NCBI GenBank assembly: GCA_031274555.1
Contig: JAISPZ010000101.1
Coordinates: 1-37,961, forward strand
DNA length: 37,961 nt
Direction: 5' to 3'
From: Bacteroidales bacterium
GTDB lineage: Bacteria > Bacteroidota > Bacteroidia > Bacteroidales > P3
Position 1 is the stretch's first letter. Every line of letters begins with the position of its first letter. The position numbers and the translations under genes were made by a program. Below are positions 1 to 6,784 of the stretch, in pieces. A model generated the notes under the pieces. The model was given only the letters and a program-made list of their open reading frames with translations, ran no database searches and was not told the origin of the DNA.

Positions 1-4
1 CACA

Positions 5-88
5 TTTTGGCCCGCCGCAATGCTACGCATTGCTTTATGGGCGGGCCAAAACGTCATATACAGCCGGAACGTTATGCGACATAGAGGC
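5..88 (+). repeat. attC-like recombination site (upstream)
   Basis: A 12-bp perfect inverted repeat (TTTTGGCCCGCC at 5-16, GGCGGGCCAAAA at 40-51) encloses a second one (GCAATGC/GCATTGC, 17-33). It is followed by GCCGGAACGTTATGC (63-77). The sequence GTTATGCGACATAGAGGC (71-88) is the reverse complement, with one mismatch, of 743-760. Such complementarity between the start of a cassette and the 5' end of its own attC is the hallmark of integron cassettes. No integrase is in the window, so this is inference; the site may be cut by the window edge. Confidence 0.45.
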
Positions 89-169
89 TAAAATTATTTT
101 GAAATTATAAATAGAATATATTGACAAAATATAAAGTTTTAATATAAACTTTTTTGAAGGAAAAAATAA

Positions 170-463
170 ATGAATAAAGAAGAAAAGCAGAGACGAAAAA
201 TATTATTGGAAAATATTCGAATAAATACTAAAAAACAATTTGAAGATAATTTACCGATGAGCCTTGATAAATTTAAGAAACTCTTTGATTATTTTGATAA
301 AGAATTATCTGAGAACGAATGTGATGATACCAATAAATTAACACAAAATTATTTGAATAGTATTGGACAAAATAATATTGAAAATATTTTGGAATGGTTG
401 GCAAATCATAATGGATATTGTGATTGTGAAATATTAGCAAATGTTGAAGAATTATTTGAATAA
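170..463 (+). CDS. DUF2695-like small protein
   Basis: A 97-residue, charged, cytoplasmic-looking protein without signal peptide or membrane segment. The C-terminal part has a W-L-x-x-H-N-G-Y-C-D-C-E-I-L-x-N-V pattern (about residues 76-91), which resembles the DUF2695 family, often found near immunity-type genes. The start follows an AAGGAAAA purine tract. The next gene begins 3 nt after the stop, so the two are probably co-transcribed. Both lie between attC-like sites and are very AT-rich compared with the downstream locus, which fits a transferred cassette. The molecular function is unknown; the family call rests on the CDCE motif only. Confidence 0.6.
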   Translation: MNKEEKQRRKILLENIRINTKKQFEDNLPMSLDKFKKLFDYFDKELSENECDDTNKLTQNYLNSIGQNNIENILEWLANHNGYCDCEILANVEELFE

Positions 464-466
464 AAT

Positions 467-724
467 ATGGAAAACATACAAAAATACTTTCAAGAAAATC
501 CTCGTATATTTGGTATTGTTTTAATAATTTTTGGTTTGATAATATTTATAACAAATAAATTAAATGCAAAATTGTTTTTTGAAACAAATAAAAATACATA
601 TAATTTAAATAAACTGGACGGTTGGATAAATATATTTGGAAAAAGGGTTGGGAAAATAATTGGATATATTATGTCTATTGGAATAATAATATCAGGAATA
701 GTATTTATAATATTATGGAAATAA
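467..724 (+). CDS. Small two-TM protein, Imm17-like
   Basis: An 85-residue protein with two predicted membrane segments: residues about 14-29 (a G-I-V-L-I-I-F-G run) and about 64-83 (an I-I-G-Y-I-M-S-I-G run), joined by a polar loop containing N-L-N-K-L-D-G-W-I-N-I-F-G. The N-terminal N-P-x-x-F-G-I plus two hydrophobic helices resembles the Imm17 family of polymorphic-toxin immunity proteins. It follows the DUF2695-like gene by 3 nt. Inference: this may be an orphan immunity cassette, since no toxin gene is nearby. Alternatively it is simply a small inner-membrane protein. Confidence 0.5.
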   Translation: MENIQKYFQENPRIFGIVLIIFGLIIFITNKLNAKLFFETNKNTYNLNKLDGWINIFGKRVGKIIGYIMSIGIIISGIVFIILWK

Positions 725-742
725 TAATAAATAATGGTGTAC

Positions 743-816
743 GCCTCTACGTCGCATAACAGGACTGTTTACGCTTCGCCGCCAGTAGGCGGCTCGGGAT
801 ACGGAACGATATCTGC
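743..816 (+). repeat. attC-like recombination site (downstream)
   Basis: GCCTCTACGTCGCATAAC (743-760) is the near-perfect inverse of 71-88. It is followed by the hairpin GCCGCC-AGTA-GGCGGC (778-793) and then ATACGGAACG (799-808), which resembles the end of the upstream site. The architecture (GCATAAC, hairpin, GGAACG) is that of an attC site closing the cassette that carries the genes at 170-724. Confidence 0.45.
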
Positions 817-841
817 AATGTTACCCATTACGAATGATTCA

Positions 842-1426
842 ATGAAGATAAAAGTAAGAAAAACCAATATAGATAAAGAATTTATAATCAATAAATATCT
901 TCCCGCTAATTACTCGGATGCATTCGAGTGTATCGCTCCTCTTGCAGACGAAGTAACTCCGGACGATTTGCAGATTGCATTTTGGAGCATAGAAAAAGGA
1001 TGGGTAAAAAATTTATTTAAACTTAGAAATGTATTGGTAAAACCATTTGGATTAAAATCTACTGATAACAAAAACATTTCCAATTTTACCGAATGTATAA
1101 AACAAGGTGGAAGTTATCATATTGTATCTGTTACGGACAAGTCGCCAAATGAAACAGTATTATTGCTCAATGACAAGCATTTGAAAGCATATTTATCCGT
1201 TAGCATTTCAAAATTGGATAATAATTTGAAACGAATCACGTTAACTACTGTAGTCCATTTTCATAATTGGTTTGGATACGTTTATTTTTATTCAATAGCA
1301 TTGTTTCATACTTTAGTCGTAAAAGCAATGTTAGGAAACTCTATTAATGAATTATTAAGCCGGAATGTTATGCACAAGCAAAAAAGTAATCACCATATTT
1401 CAGATAAATTAGAAGTAAATTTATGA
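842..1426 (+). CDS. DUF2867-like protein
   Basis: About 194 residues from the chosen start. The frame is open from an ATG at 734, but codons between 734 and 817 lie inside the attC-like hairpin, so the native start is probably ATG 842 (or 818). Visible segments are a D-x-F-x-x (DAFECIAPL) start, R-N-V-L-V-K-P-F-G-L in the middle, G-G-S-Y-H, and a conserved-looking V-V-H-F-H-N...Y-F-Y-S-I-A-L-F-H tail, matching the DUF2867 pattern. The last ~20 residues (SRNVMHKQ onwards) are encoded by a copy of the GCCGGAAYGTTATGC repeat and look appended by recombination. The stop overlaps the next start (ATGA), implying translational coupling to the ABC exporter. Function unknown. Confidence 0.6.
   Translation: MKIKVRKTNIDKEFIINKYLPANYSDAFECIAPLADEVTPDDLQIAFWSIEKGWVKNLFKLRNVLVKPFGLKSTDNKNISNFTECIKQGGSYHIVSVTDKSPNETVLLLNDKHLKAYLSVSISKLDNNLKRITLTTVVHFHNWFGYVYFYSIALFHTLVVKAMLGNSINELLSRNVMHKQKSNHHISDKLEVNL
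1359..1373 (+). repeat. Copy of attC-end repeat
   Basis: GCCGGAATGTTATGC repeats positions 63-77 with one mismatch. It sits inside the 3' end of the DUF2867-like gene with no hairpin partner upstream, so it looks like a scar of a site rather than a complete attC. Confidence 0.4.
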
Positions 1427-2277
1427 TACAAGTTAAAAATTTGAATTTCACCTATACAAAAACGAAAAAGAAAGCCATCCATGATATGAATTTCGACATT
1501 CATAAAGGGGAAGTTTTCGGATTTTTAGGTCCAAGTGGCGCAGGTAAAACAACTACGCAACGGCTGATCATTGGCTTATTGAGAAACTATACAGGTCAGA
1601 TAGAAGTGTTGGGAAAGGAAAGAAACCAATGGGGCAAAGACTTTTACGAGCAAGTTGGTGTTGCTTTCGATTTTCCAAATCTGTATAATAAATTAACGGC
1701 AACTGAAAATCTAAAACTTATCGGTGCCTATTATCATAAAAAGATTAACAATCCTGACAAACTTCTTGACCGCGTTGGACTTTTACCTGATAAAAATGTC
1801 CGTGTAGAGAGCTTCTCAAAAGGAATGAAAATGAGATTAAATTTCATTCGCTCCATAATGCACCAACCCGATTTGATGTTTTTTGACGAACCAACTTCTG
1901 GGCTTGACCCTACGAACGCTCACATCATAAAAGACATAATTTTAGACCAAAAGAAAACAGGCAAAACGGTTTTTCTTACCACACACAATATGACAGTTGC
2001 CGAACAGCTTTGCGACAGAGTTGCCTTTATCGAAGACGGTCGTATCGTGGTTACAGGTTCGCCAAAGGAATTAATGATTGAACATGGAAAACGCAGAATA
2101 AAAATAGAATATCAATTAGACGGAAAACTGCTTGAGACGGAATTTGATATAAATCAACTTGCTGAAAATAAAGCCTTTTTTGACATATTGAAAACCGCAG
2201 ACGTAAAAACCATTCACAGCTGTGAGGCTACGTTAGAAGATATTTTTATTAAATTAACGGGAAGGAACTTGCTATGA
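1423..2277 (+). CDS. ABC exporter ATP-binding protein (ABC-2 type)
   Basis: A 284-residue ATPase of an ABC-2 exporter. Walker A GPSGAGKTT lies near residue 38, the signature S-F-S-K-G-M-K-M-R near 127, Walker B L-M-F-F-D-E-P-T-S-G-L-D-P near 148, and the H-loop T-T-H-N-M near 188. The C-terminal ~70 residues form the extension usual for DrrA/CcmA-type subunits. All catalytic motifs are intact. It overlaps the upstream DUF2867-like gene (ATGA) and the downstream permease by 4 nt, so the three-gene exporter is translationally coupled. Subunits of this layout (one ATPase, two ~230-residue permeases) are often annotated as fluoroquinolone or multidrug exporters; the substrate cannot be told from sequence. 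Confidence 0.9.
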   Translation: MIQVKNLNFTYTKTKKKAIHDMNFDIHKGEVFGFLGPSGAGKTTTQRLIIGLLRNYTGQIEVLGKERNQWGKDFYEQVGVAFDFPNLYNKLTATENLKLIGAYYHKKINNPDKLLDRVGLLPDKNVRVESFSKGMKMRLNFIRSIMHQPDLMFFDEPTSGLDPTNAHIIKDIILDQKKTGKTVFLTTHNMTVAEQLCDRVAFIEDGRIVVTGSPKELMIEHGKRRIKIEYQLDGKLLETEFDINQLAENKAFFDILKTADVKTIHSCEATLEDIFIKLTGRNLL

Positions 2278-2966
2278 GGCTGTTACACGCAGTTTGGACA
2301 GACATGCGTTTTCAATGGAAACATGGGTTTTATCTTGTCTATGTTTTGGTAACCATTATCTATTTAATCATATTATCATTTTTACCAAATGACATATTAT
2401 CAGTCGGTTTACCTCTTGTGGTTTTTTCCGACCCCTCAGTGTTGGGATTATTTTTTGTTGGTGGTATTATCATGTTGGAAAAAATGCAAGGTGTTTTGTC
2501 GGTTCTGGTTGTTTCGCCCTTACGAACAATTGAATATATATTGTCAAAAGTTGTTTCGCTGGCTTTTGTTTCGGTTTTGGCTGCTTTCGCCATTACGGGA
2601 TTTAGTTCTTACGGCAGTGTCAGTTGGCTACTGCTGTTTTTATCAACAGTACTCACATCAGGGATTTTTACTTTATGTGGCATCATGATTACTGCCGGAT
2701 GTAACACCGTGAATCAATACATAATAAAAACCGTTCCATATATGTTACTATTTGTTTTGCCTTGCTTTTCATTGACAGGATTTCCGTATTCAGATTTATT
2801 TACTGTTATTCCGAGTGTTGCCGCCTTACGACTGATGTTGGGGGCTTACATGGGAATCCCTCTTTATGAAGCAATTAGCTTGGTGATTTATTTAACAGGA
2901 ATGAATTATTTGTTTATGCGATGGGCAATACGTGTTTTTGAAAACAAAATTATTTATCAAAATTAA
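2274..2966 (+). CDS. ABC-2 type permease subunit 1
   Basis: A 230-residue integral membrane protein with about six hydrophobic segments (roughly residues 18-36, 48-66, 86-105, 112-135, 146-168 and 195-215). After a short cytoplasmic N-terminus (MRLLHAVWTDMRFQWKHGFY) it has the L-S-V-L-V-V-S-P-L-R-T-x-E-Y-I-L-S-K pattern of ABC-2 permeases. The start overlaps the end of the ATPase gene by 4 nt. Together with the next gene it would form the heterodimeric transmembrane pore of the exporter. Confidence 0.85.
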   Translation: MRLLHAVWTDMRFQWKHGFYLVYVLVTIIYLIILSFLPNDILSVGLPLVVFSDPSVLGLFFVGGIIMLEKMQGVLSVLVVSPLRTIEYILSKVVSLAFVSVLAAFAITGFSSYGSVSWLLLFLSTVLTSGIFTLCGIMITAGCNTVNQYIIKTVPYMLLFVLPCFSLTGFPYSDLFTVIPSVAALRLMLGAYMGIPLYEAISLVIYLTGMNYLFMRWAIRVFENKIIYQN

Positions 2967-2970
2967 TTTT

Positions 2971-3672
2971 ATGTTGCAAATCATTCATTTAAAAAACGAT
3001 TTAAGGCAAATATTGCGTGACCCCATAATGGCTATTTTGATGGTTGTTCCGTTGTTGTTAATTATTGCGTTCAAATTAATGGTTTTGTATTTAGTTCCTT
3101 TTATTCAGGCTCTTATAGAATTTGATATATTGCCTTATCTTTATTATGTATTCGTGTTTGTTGTAATAATGTGTGCTTCCATGCTCGGAATAGTTACAGG
3201 ATTTATGATGATAGACGACAGAGATGGAAAAATTTCTGAATTGATGTCGGTTACACCTTTGGGAAGAAATGGTTATTTAATAAATCGACTGCTGTTTTCC
3301 TCTGTTTTATCCGTTTTTTATAGCATTCTCGGTTATTATGTGTTGAATGTCGTGGAATTGCCATTTGTAACAATACTATTTGTGTCTTTGCTTTCATCGA
3401 ATTATTCCATTATAATTGGACTGCTAATTTTCACATTTGCAGATGATAAAGTAAAAGGTCTTGCTTTTGCAAAAGCCATAAATTCACTAACTCTGTTTGC
3501 ATTTACCGACTTACTTGCACTAAAATGGCTTACCGTATTATCATGGTTTTTTCCACCTTATTGGATTACATTAGTTGTTCAAACGCCTCATACTCTTTTA
3601 GTCTATGGATTGGCATTATTAGTAAATTTTGGGTGGTTGTTTTTATTAATCAGACATTATAGAAAGAAATAA
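2971..3672 (+). CDS. ABC-2 type permease subunit 2
   Basis: A 233-residue membrane protein with about six hydrophobic segments. The ATG at 2971 is preferred to the one at 2932 because it lies 4 nt after the previous stop and gives a normal N-terminus (MLQIIHLKNDLRQILRDPIM), whereas the longer form would overlap the upstream gene. The segment D-D-R-D-G-K-I-S-E-L-M-S-V-T-P-L-G-R-x-G-Y-L is the typical cytoplasmic coupling region of ABC-2 permeases. It is the last gene of the exporter; no clear terminator follows. Confidence 0.85.
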   Translation: MLQIIHLKNDLRQILRDPIMAILMVVPLLLIIAFKLMVLYLVPFIQALIEFDILPYLYYVFVFVVIMCASMLGIVTGFMMIDDRDGKISELMSVTPLGRNGYLINRLLFSSVLSVFYSILGYYVLNVVELPFVTILFVSLLSSNYSIIIGLLIFTFADDKVKGLAFAKAINSLTLFAFTDLLALKWLTVLSWFFPPYWITLVVQTPHTLLVYGLALLVNFGWLFLLIRHYRKK

Positions 3673-3869
3673 TCATAAAATTGTATTACATAAAAAACAG
3701 AAAGAAGTCTAACTATCTGTGACAAACCGCTTTGAGCCAAGTTTTGAGCAGAATTTTGAGCAAAGTTTCGAGTAAAATCTTGAGCAAAGTTTTGAGCAAA
3801 GTTTTGAGCCTGCAAAAAACCCAAAAATATCATCAAACAAAATATTTGTTTATAATTTATTGACTTCAT
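3657..3869 (-). CDS. Short ORF with signal peptide and AQ repeats
   Basis: About 70 residues. It begins with a convincing signal peptide (MKSINYKQIFCLMIFLGFLQAQ) and continues into five or so repeats of the N-F-A-Q type encoded by 12- to 15-nt units, then a hydrophobic tail. Signal peptide followed directly by A-Q repeats is also seen in the secreted protein at 29328. The ORF tail overlaps the end of the permease gene on the other strand. It may be a remnant of a secreted-protein gene rather than a functional gene. Confidence 0.3.
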   Translation of the reverse strand: MKSINYKQIFCLMIFLGFLQAQNFAQNFAQDFTRNFAQNSAQNLAQSGLSQIVRLLSVFYVIQFYDYFFL

Positions 3870-3903
3870 TAATTTCAATGTTTACTGTTGCAAGCCTCAT
3901 CAC

Positions 3904-3943
3904 AAAAAAAAGAGGCTAACTCGACTTTCGAGCCAGCCTCTTT
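3904..3943 (-). terminator. Rho-independent terminator of the SusE/F-like gene
   Basis: On the minus strand a 9-bp stem (AAAGAGGCT/AGCCTCTTT) plus an inner CTCGA/TCGAG stem is followed by a run of eight T. It lies 21 nt downstream of the stop codon at 3964. Confidence 0.85.
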
Positions 3944-3963
3944 CTAATAAGAAACAATAAAAA

Positions 3964-5370
3964 TTACTTCTTCACTATTTTTACGGCAGTTGAGCCGTTA
4001 GAGGAGGTGGTGCGGAGCATATATACACCTTTGGAGTATGAGGTCAAATCAATAACAGCGGATTTTGAGCCGACAAGAGTTCTATAAAGGTTGCGACCGT
4101 TCATGTCGAATAGTTCAACGCGCTTGATTTCAGTGTTTCCCTCAACCAAAACTTTGTCTGTTACAGGATTTGGGAAGACTTTTACTGTCGCCCTGCCACC
4201 CACTTGAAGCGTCATAATGGAAGAGCTTCCGGGTGCGACAAAATGAATTGTGTAATCACCATTGTCCCAATTGATATTAAAACGCACTGTGTCATATACT
4301 TTGGCTTCAATAACACGGATATTGCCACCAGCATTAGTGAAGTTGCCAGGGTCGCCCGTGAGTTGTCCCTCGGCATAACCCCAAGATGTTCCCCAATCAC
4401 CACAAAGACGTATTTTGAGTTCGTCAGCAGCAGCTACATCAATATTGGTCGCAACGTAAGAGGAAATGTCACCTGTTGTTCCGAGATAGGTCATCGGTAT
4501 ATCAGTCGCCCATGCGCTACCCATTAAAGTACCGATTACCGCAAGACATCGTTCCGCAGGATCAATGTTTACATCTGCTAACTTAATCATTTTTGCACTC
4601 CAACTCGCATCCCAACCGCTTACCGACCAAGTCATTATAAAACGATACATTCCTTTGTTTTCGGCAGGAAAGGAATAATTACTACCGCAGGGAGTGAGAG
4701 GGATAAGCCCCGTGTCGCCAGAAAAAGAGATGGCATCATTGTTTGAACCGAAACTTGTACCTACCGCTATCGTACCTGCTGTCGCTAACGTGTCGTCAAT
4801 TCCCAGAGAATACGCCCCGTCATACGTTAGTTGAAACTGCGAAGTAGCAATACATTCGATGTCGTCAATGGTCCATGTCTTAAAGTCCTCAGAACCTGTC
4901 ATCGGTAGCCATGTCCAACTTGAAGCCGAGCCGATGTAACCCCAATTTACTTCACAAATAACAACTTTGTTGAGATTACTTTCGTAAACAACGTGATACA
5001 GACCAGATTTTGATACTTCAAATGAAGAAAAACCCTCGTCCTGTATTCTTGACGAGGTGTAATAATAGGCTTTAACACCAGCAGGAGTATATCCAGTCCC
5101 GCTGCCATTGTAAACCATGTCTAACTTTCCACCTAAATTTGCCCCGGTGATACCATCGGAAACGGTGAGGTGGAATGTTTGACCAGCCTCAATAGGGAGA
5201 TAAGCCTCGTACAACGTTGGGCTGGTGTCTTTGTTGGGTGCTTTGAAATTACGCGCGTTGTACATTTTAACGACTGTTGAACCGCACTCAATAAGAACGC
5301 GCGACTCATCTTGAGCGAAAACTTGCATTGCTAATGAAGCAATAAAACAGAACAAAATAATTTTTTTCAT
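3964..5370 (-). CDS. SusE/F-like surface glycan-binding protein with T9SS sorting domain
   Basis: A 468-residue secreted protein. ATG 5370 is chosen because it starts a canonical signal peptide (MKKIILFCFIASLAMQVFAQ); an upstream in-frame ATG at 5418 would bury it. The middle holds repeated beta-sandwich segments with the W-G-Y-x-G-S-A-x-S-W and C-G-D-W-G-T-S-W-G-Y...G-G-N-I-R-V-x-E-A-x-x-Y-D motifs typical of SusE/SusF starch-binding modules. The last ~75 residues (V-K-V-F-P-N-P-V to V-K-I-V-K-K) form a T9SS type A C-terminal domain, so the protein is probably exported across the outer membrane and anchored. Known SusE/F are lipoproteins, so the T9SS route is unusual. It follows the PUL with its own promoter-like box (5397-5404) and terminator. 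Confidence 0.75.
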   Translation of the reverse strand: MKKIILFCFIASLAMQVFAQDESRVLIECGSTVVKMYNARNFKAPNKDTSPTLYEAYLPIEAGQTFHLTVSDGITGANLGGKLDMVYNGSGTGYTPAGVKAYYYTSSRIQDEGFSSFEVSKSGLYHVVYESNLNKVVICEVNWGYIGSASSWTWLPMTGSEDFKTWTIDDIECIATSQFQLTYDGAYSLGIDDTLATAGTIAVGTSFGSNNDAISFSGDTGLIPLTPCGSNYSFPAENKGMYRFIMTWSVSGWDASWSAKMIKLADVNIDPAERCLAVIGTLMGSAWATDIPMTYLGTTGDISSYVATNIDVAAADELKIRLCGDWGTSWGYAEGQLTGDPGNFTNAGGNIRVIEAKVYDTVRFNINWDNGDYTIHFVAPGSSSIMTLQVGGRATVKVFPNPVTDKVLVEGNTEIKRVELFDMNGRNLYRTLVGSKSAVIDLTSYSKGVYMLRTTSSNGSTAVKIVKK

Positions 5371-5396
5371 AAGTTTGTGATTTTTGGCGAAGTGGA

Positions 5397-5404
5397 CAAA
5401 TGTA
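5397..5404 (-). promoter_or_regulatory. Bacteroidetes -7 box upstream of SusE/F-like gene
   Basis: The minus strand reads TACATTTG, matching TAnnTTTG, 27 nt upstream of ATG 5370. No good -33 TTTG is visible at the right distance. It lies in the 129-nt gap after the MFS gene, otherwise without obvious features. Confidence 0.4.
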
Positions 5405-5499
5405 ATGCTGAAAAACACGATAGTTGTCCATTACGCCTGATTTTTTTAATGTGTTGTATGAAACTCACCGACAAACATTTGCCGCGTGTGCTTCACGGT

Positions 5500-6783
5500 T
5501 TAATTTTTTGAAATTTTACATCCCACAAGTGCATAATAAAGCAGATAAGCAAGTCCGGCAACAATTACCCAATAACTTGTTGCGTAAGAGGAAATATCGA
5601 CAATATAATTTTGCAACAACGGCAAAATAGCACCGCCACAGCAGAGTGTCATAAAGATACCAGACGCTTTTTCCGTCTGTGAGCCTAATCCTTCTACCGC
5701 CAGATTAAAAATTCCACCCCACATTACCGACATGCAAAGTCCTACTAAAACTAAATAGAACGCATTAATGGGGACAAGTGCCGTTCCGAACGTGAGCGCA
5801 CCCTCTGCCGACCTCATCAACACAGGAAGATTTACCTTGTTGTTCACATCCGAGAAGATTGCCAGAAGAACAAGCAACAGCCCAATGCTTGCAACCGTAG
5901 AGAGCATCACTCTGCTCGACACTTTTCCTCCGATAGCAGCACCGACAAGCCTTCCGATAAGCATTAAAAACCAATACGTGCCCGCAACGAAACCAGCAAT
6001 AGTAGCGGCTGTCAAGGGATCTCCAAGCAAGTTAAGGTCCTTGTCGGCTAACCATGTAAATAATACGTCTGCCGTACCGACCTCAATACCAACATAAAAG
6101 AAAATCGCTATAGCACCGAGCAGAAAATGACGGACTTTTAGCAAGTTTCGTTTTGCGGCGACAGCGACAGTTTTAAGCACAGGATTTTGTATGCGAGTGA
6201 ACAAAATCACTAAAAACGCAAAGGCAAATACACCGAGAGCGATGTACATAACAGGATATACGGAAGAAATACTTGCTTTCGTGATGTCCCCAACCAACAC
6301 TCCGACTAACATAATAACCGCAGTGCCTGCGAATGAATTGAACGCAGTGCCAAGCTGCACCAATTGGTTTCCTTTCTTTCCACCTCCACCTATGGAGTTA
6401 AGCATAGGATTTACTACCGTGTTTAGAAGACACATCGAAAATCCTGCAATAAACGCACCTGTGAGATAAATGCAGTACGCAGAAGTTCCGTCCCCCAGAG
6501 TCCCCGAAAGGGTCTGAATACCAACGCCGACAAAACCGACGCTGACAGCAAGAAGTGATGTCTTTTTGTACCCCATCTTTTGCAGCAGTATCCCACTTGG
6601 CACACCCAAAATGGCATAAGCAATAAAATTTGCGAATACTCCAAGCTGTGCGAGCCAGTTTGGAAGAATAAACTGATGTTTAAGCACATCTCCCATCGGA
6701 GAGGCAAGATTTGTAACGAAAGAGATAATTCCAAAGAGGAATATCATTACAATAATAGGCAGAATTTGTTTGTTTTTTGACAT
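5500..6783 (-). CDS. FHS-family MFS sugar permease
   Basis: A 427-residue inner-membrane transporter with about 12 hydrophobic helices. The N-terminus (P-I-I-V-M-I-F-L-F-G-I-I-S-F-V-T-N...L-K...F-x-L...Q-L-G-V-F-A-N-F-I-A-Y-A-I-L-G-V-P-S-G-I-L-L-Q-K-x-G-Y-K) has the layout of the fucose/glucose/galactose:H+ symporter (FHS) family. It is the last gene of the PUL operon: its start is only 1 nt from the stop of the GH127 gene. Role (inference): cytoplasmic uptake of monosaccharide released in the periplasm by the GH3 and GH127 enzymes. The exact sugar cannot be read from sequence. Confidence 0.85.
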   Translation of the reverse strand: MSKNKQILPIIVMIFLFGIISFVTNLASPMGDVLKHQFILPNWLAQLGVFANFIAYAILGVPSGILLQKMGYKKTSLLAVSVGFVGVGIQTLSGTLGDGTSAYCIYLTGAFIAGFSMCLLNTVVNPMLNSIGGGGKKGNQLVQLGTAFNSFAGTAVIMLVGVLVGDITKASISSVYPVMYIALGVFAFAFLVILFTRIQNPVLKTVAVAAKRNLLKVRHFLLGAIAIFFYVGIEVGTADVLFTWLADKDLNLLGDPLTAATIAGFVAGTYWFLMLIGRLVGAAIGGKVSSRVMLSTVASIGLLLVLLAIFSDVNNKVNLPVLMRSAEGALTFGTALVPINAFYLVLVGLCMSVMWGGIFNLAVEGLGSQTEKASGIFMTLCCGGAILPLLQNYIVDISSYATSYWVIVAGLAYLLYYALVGCKISKN

Positions 6784-6784
6784 A

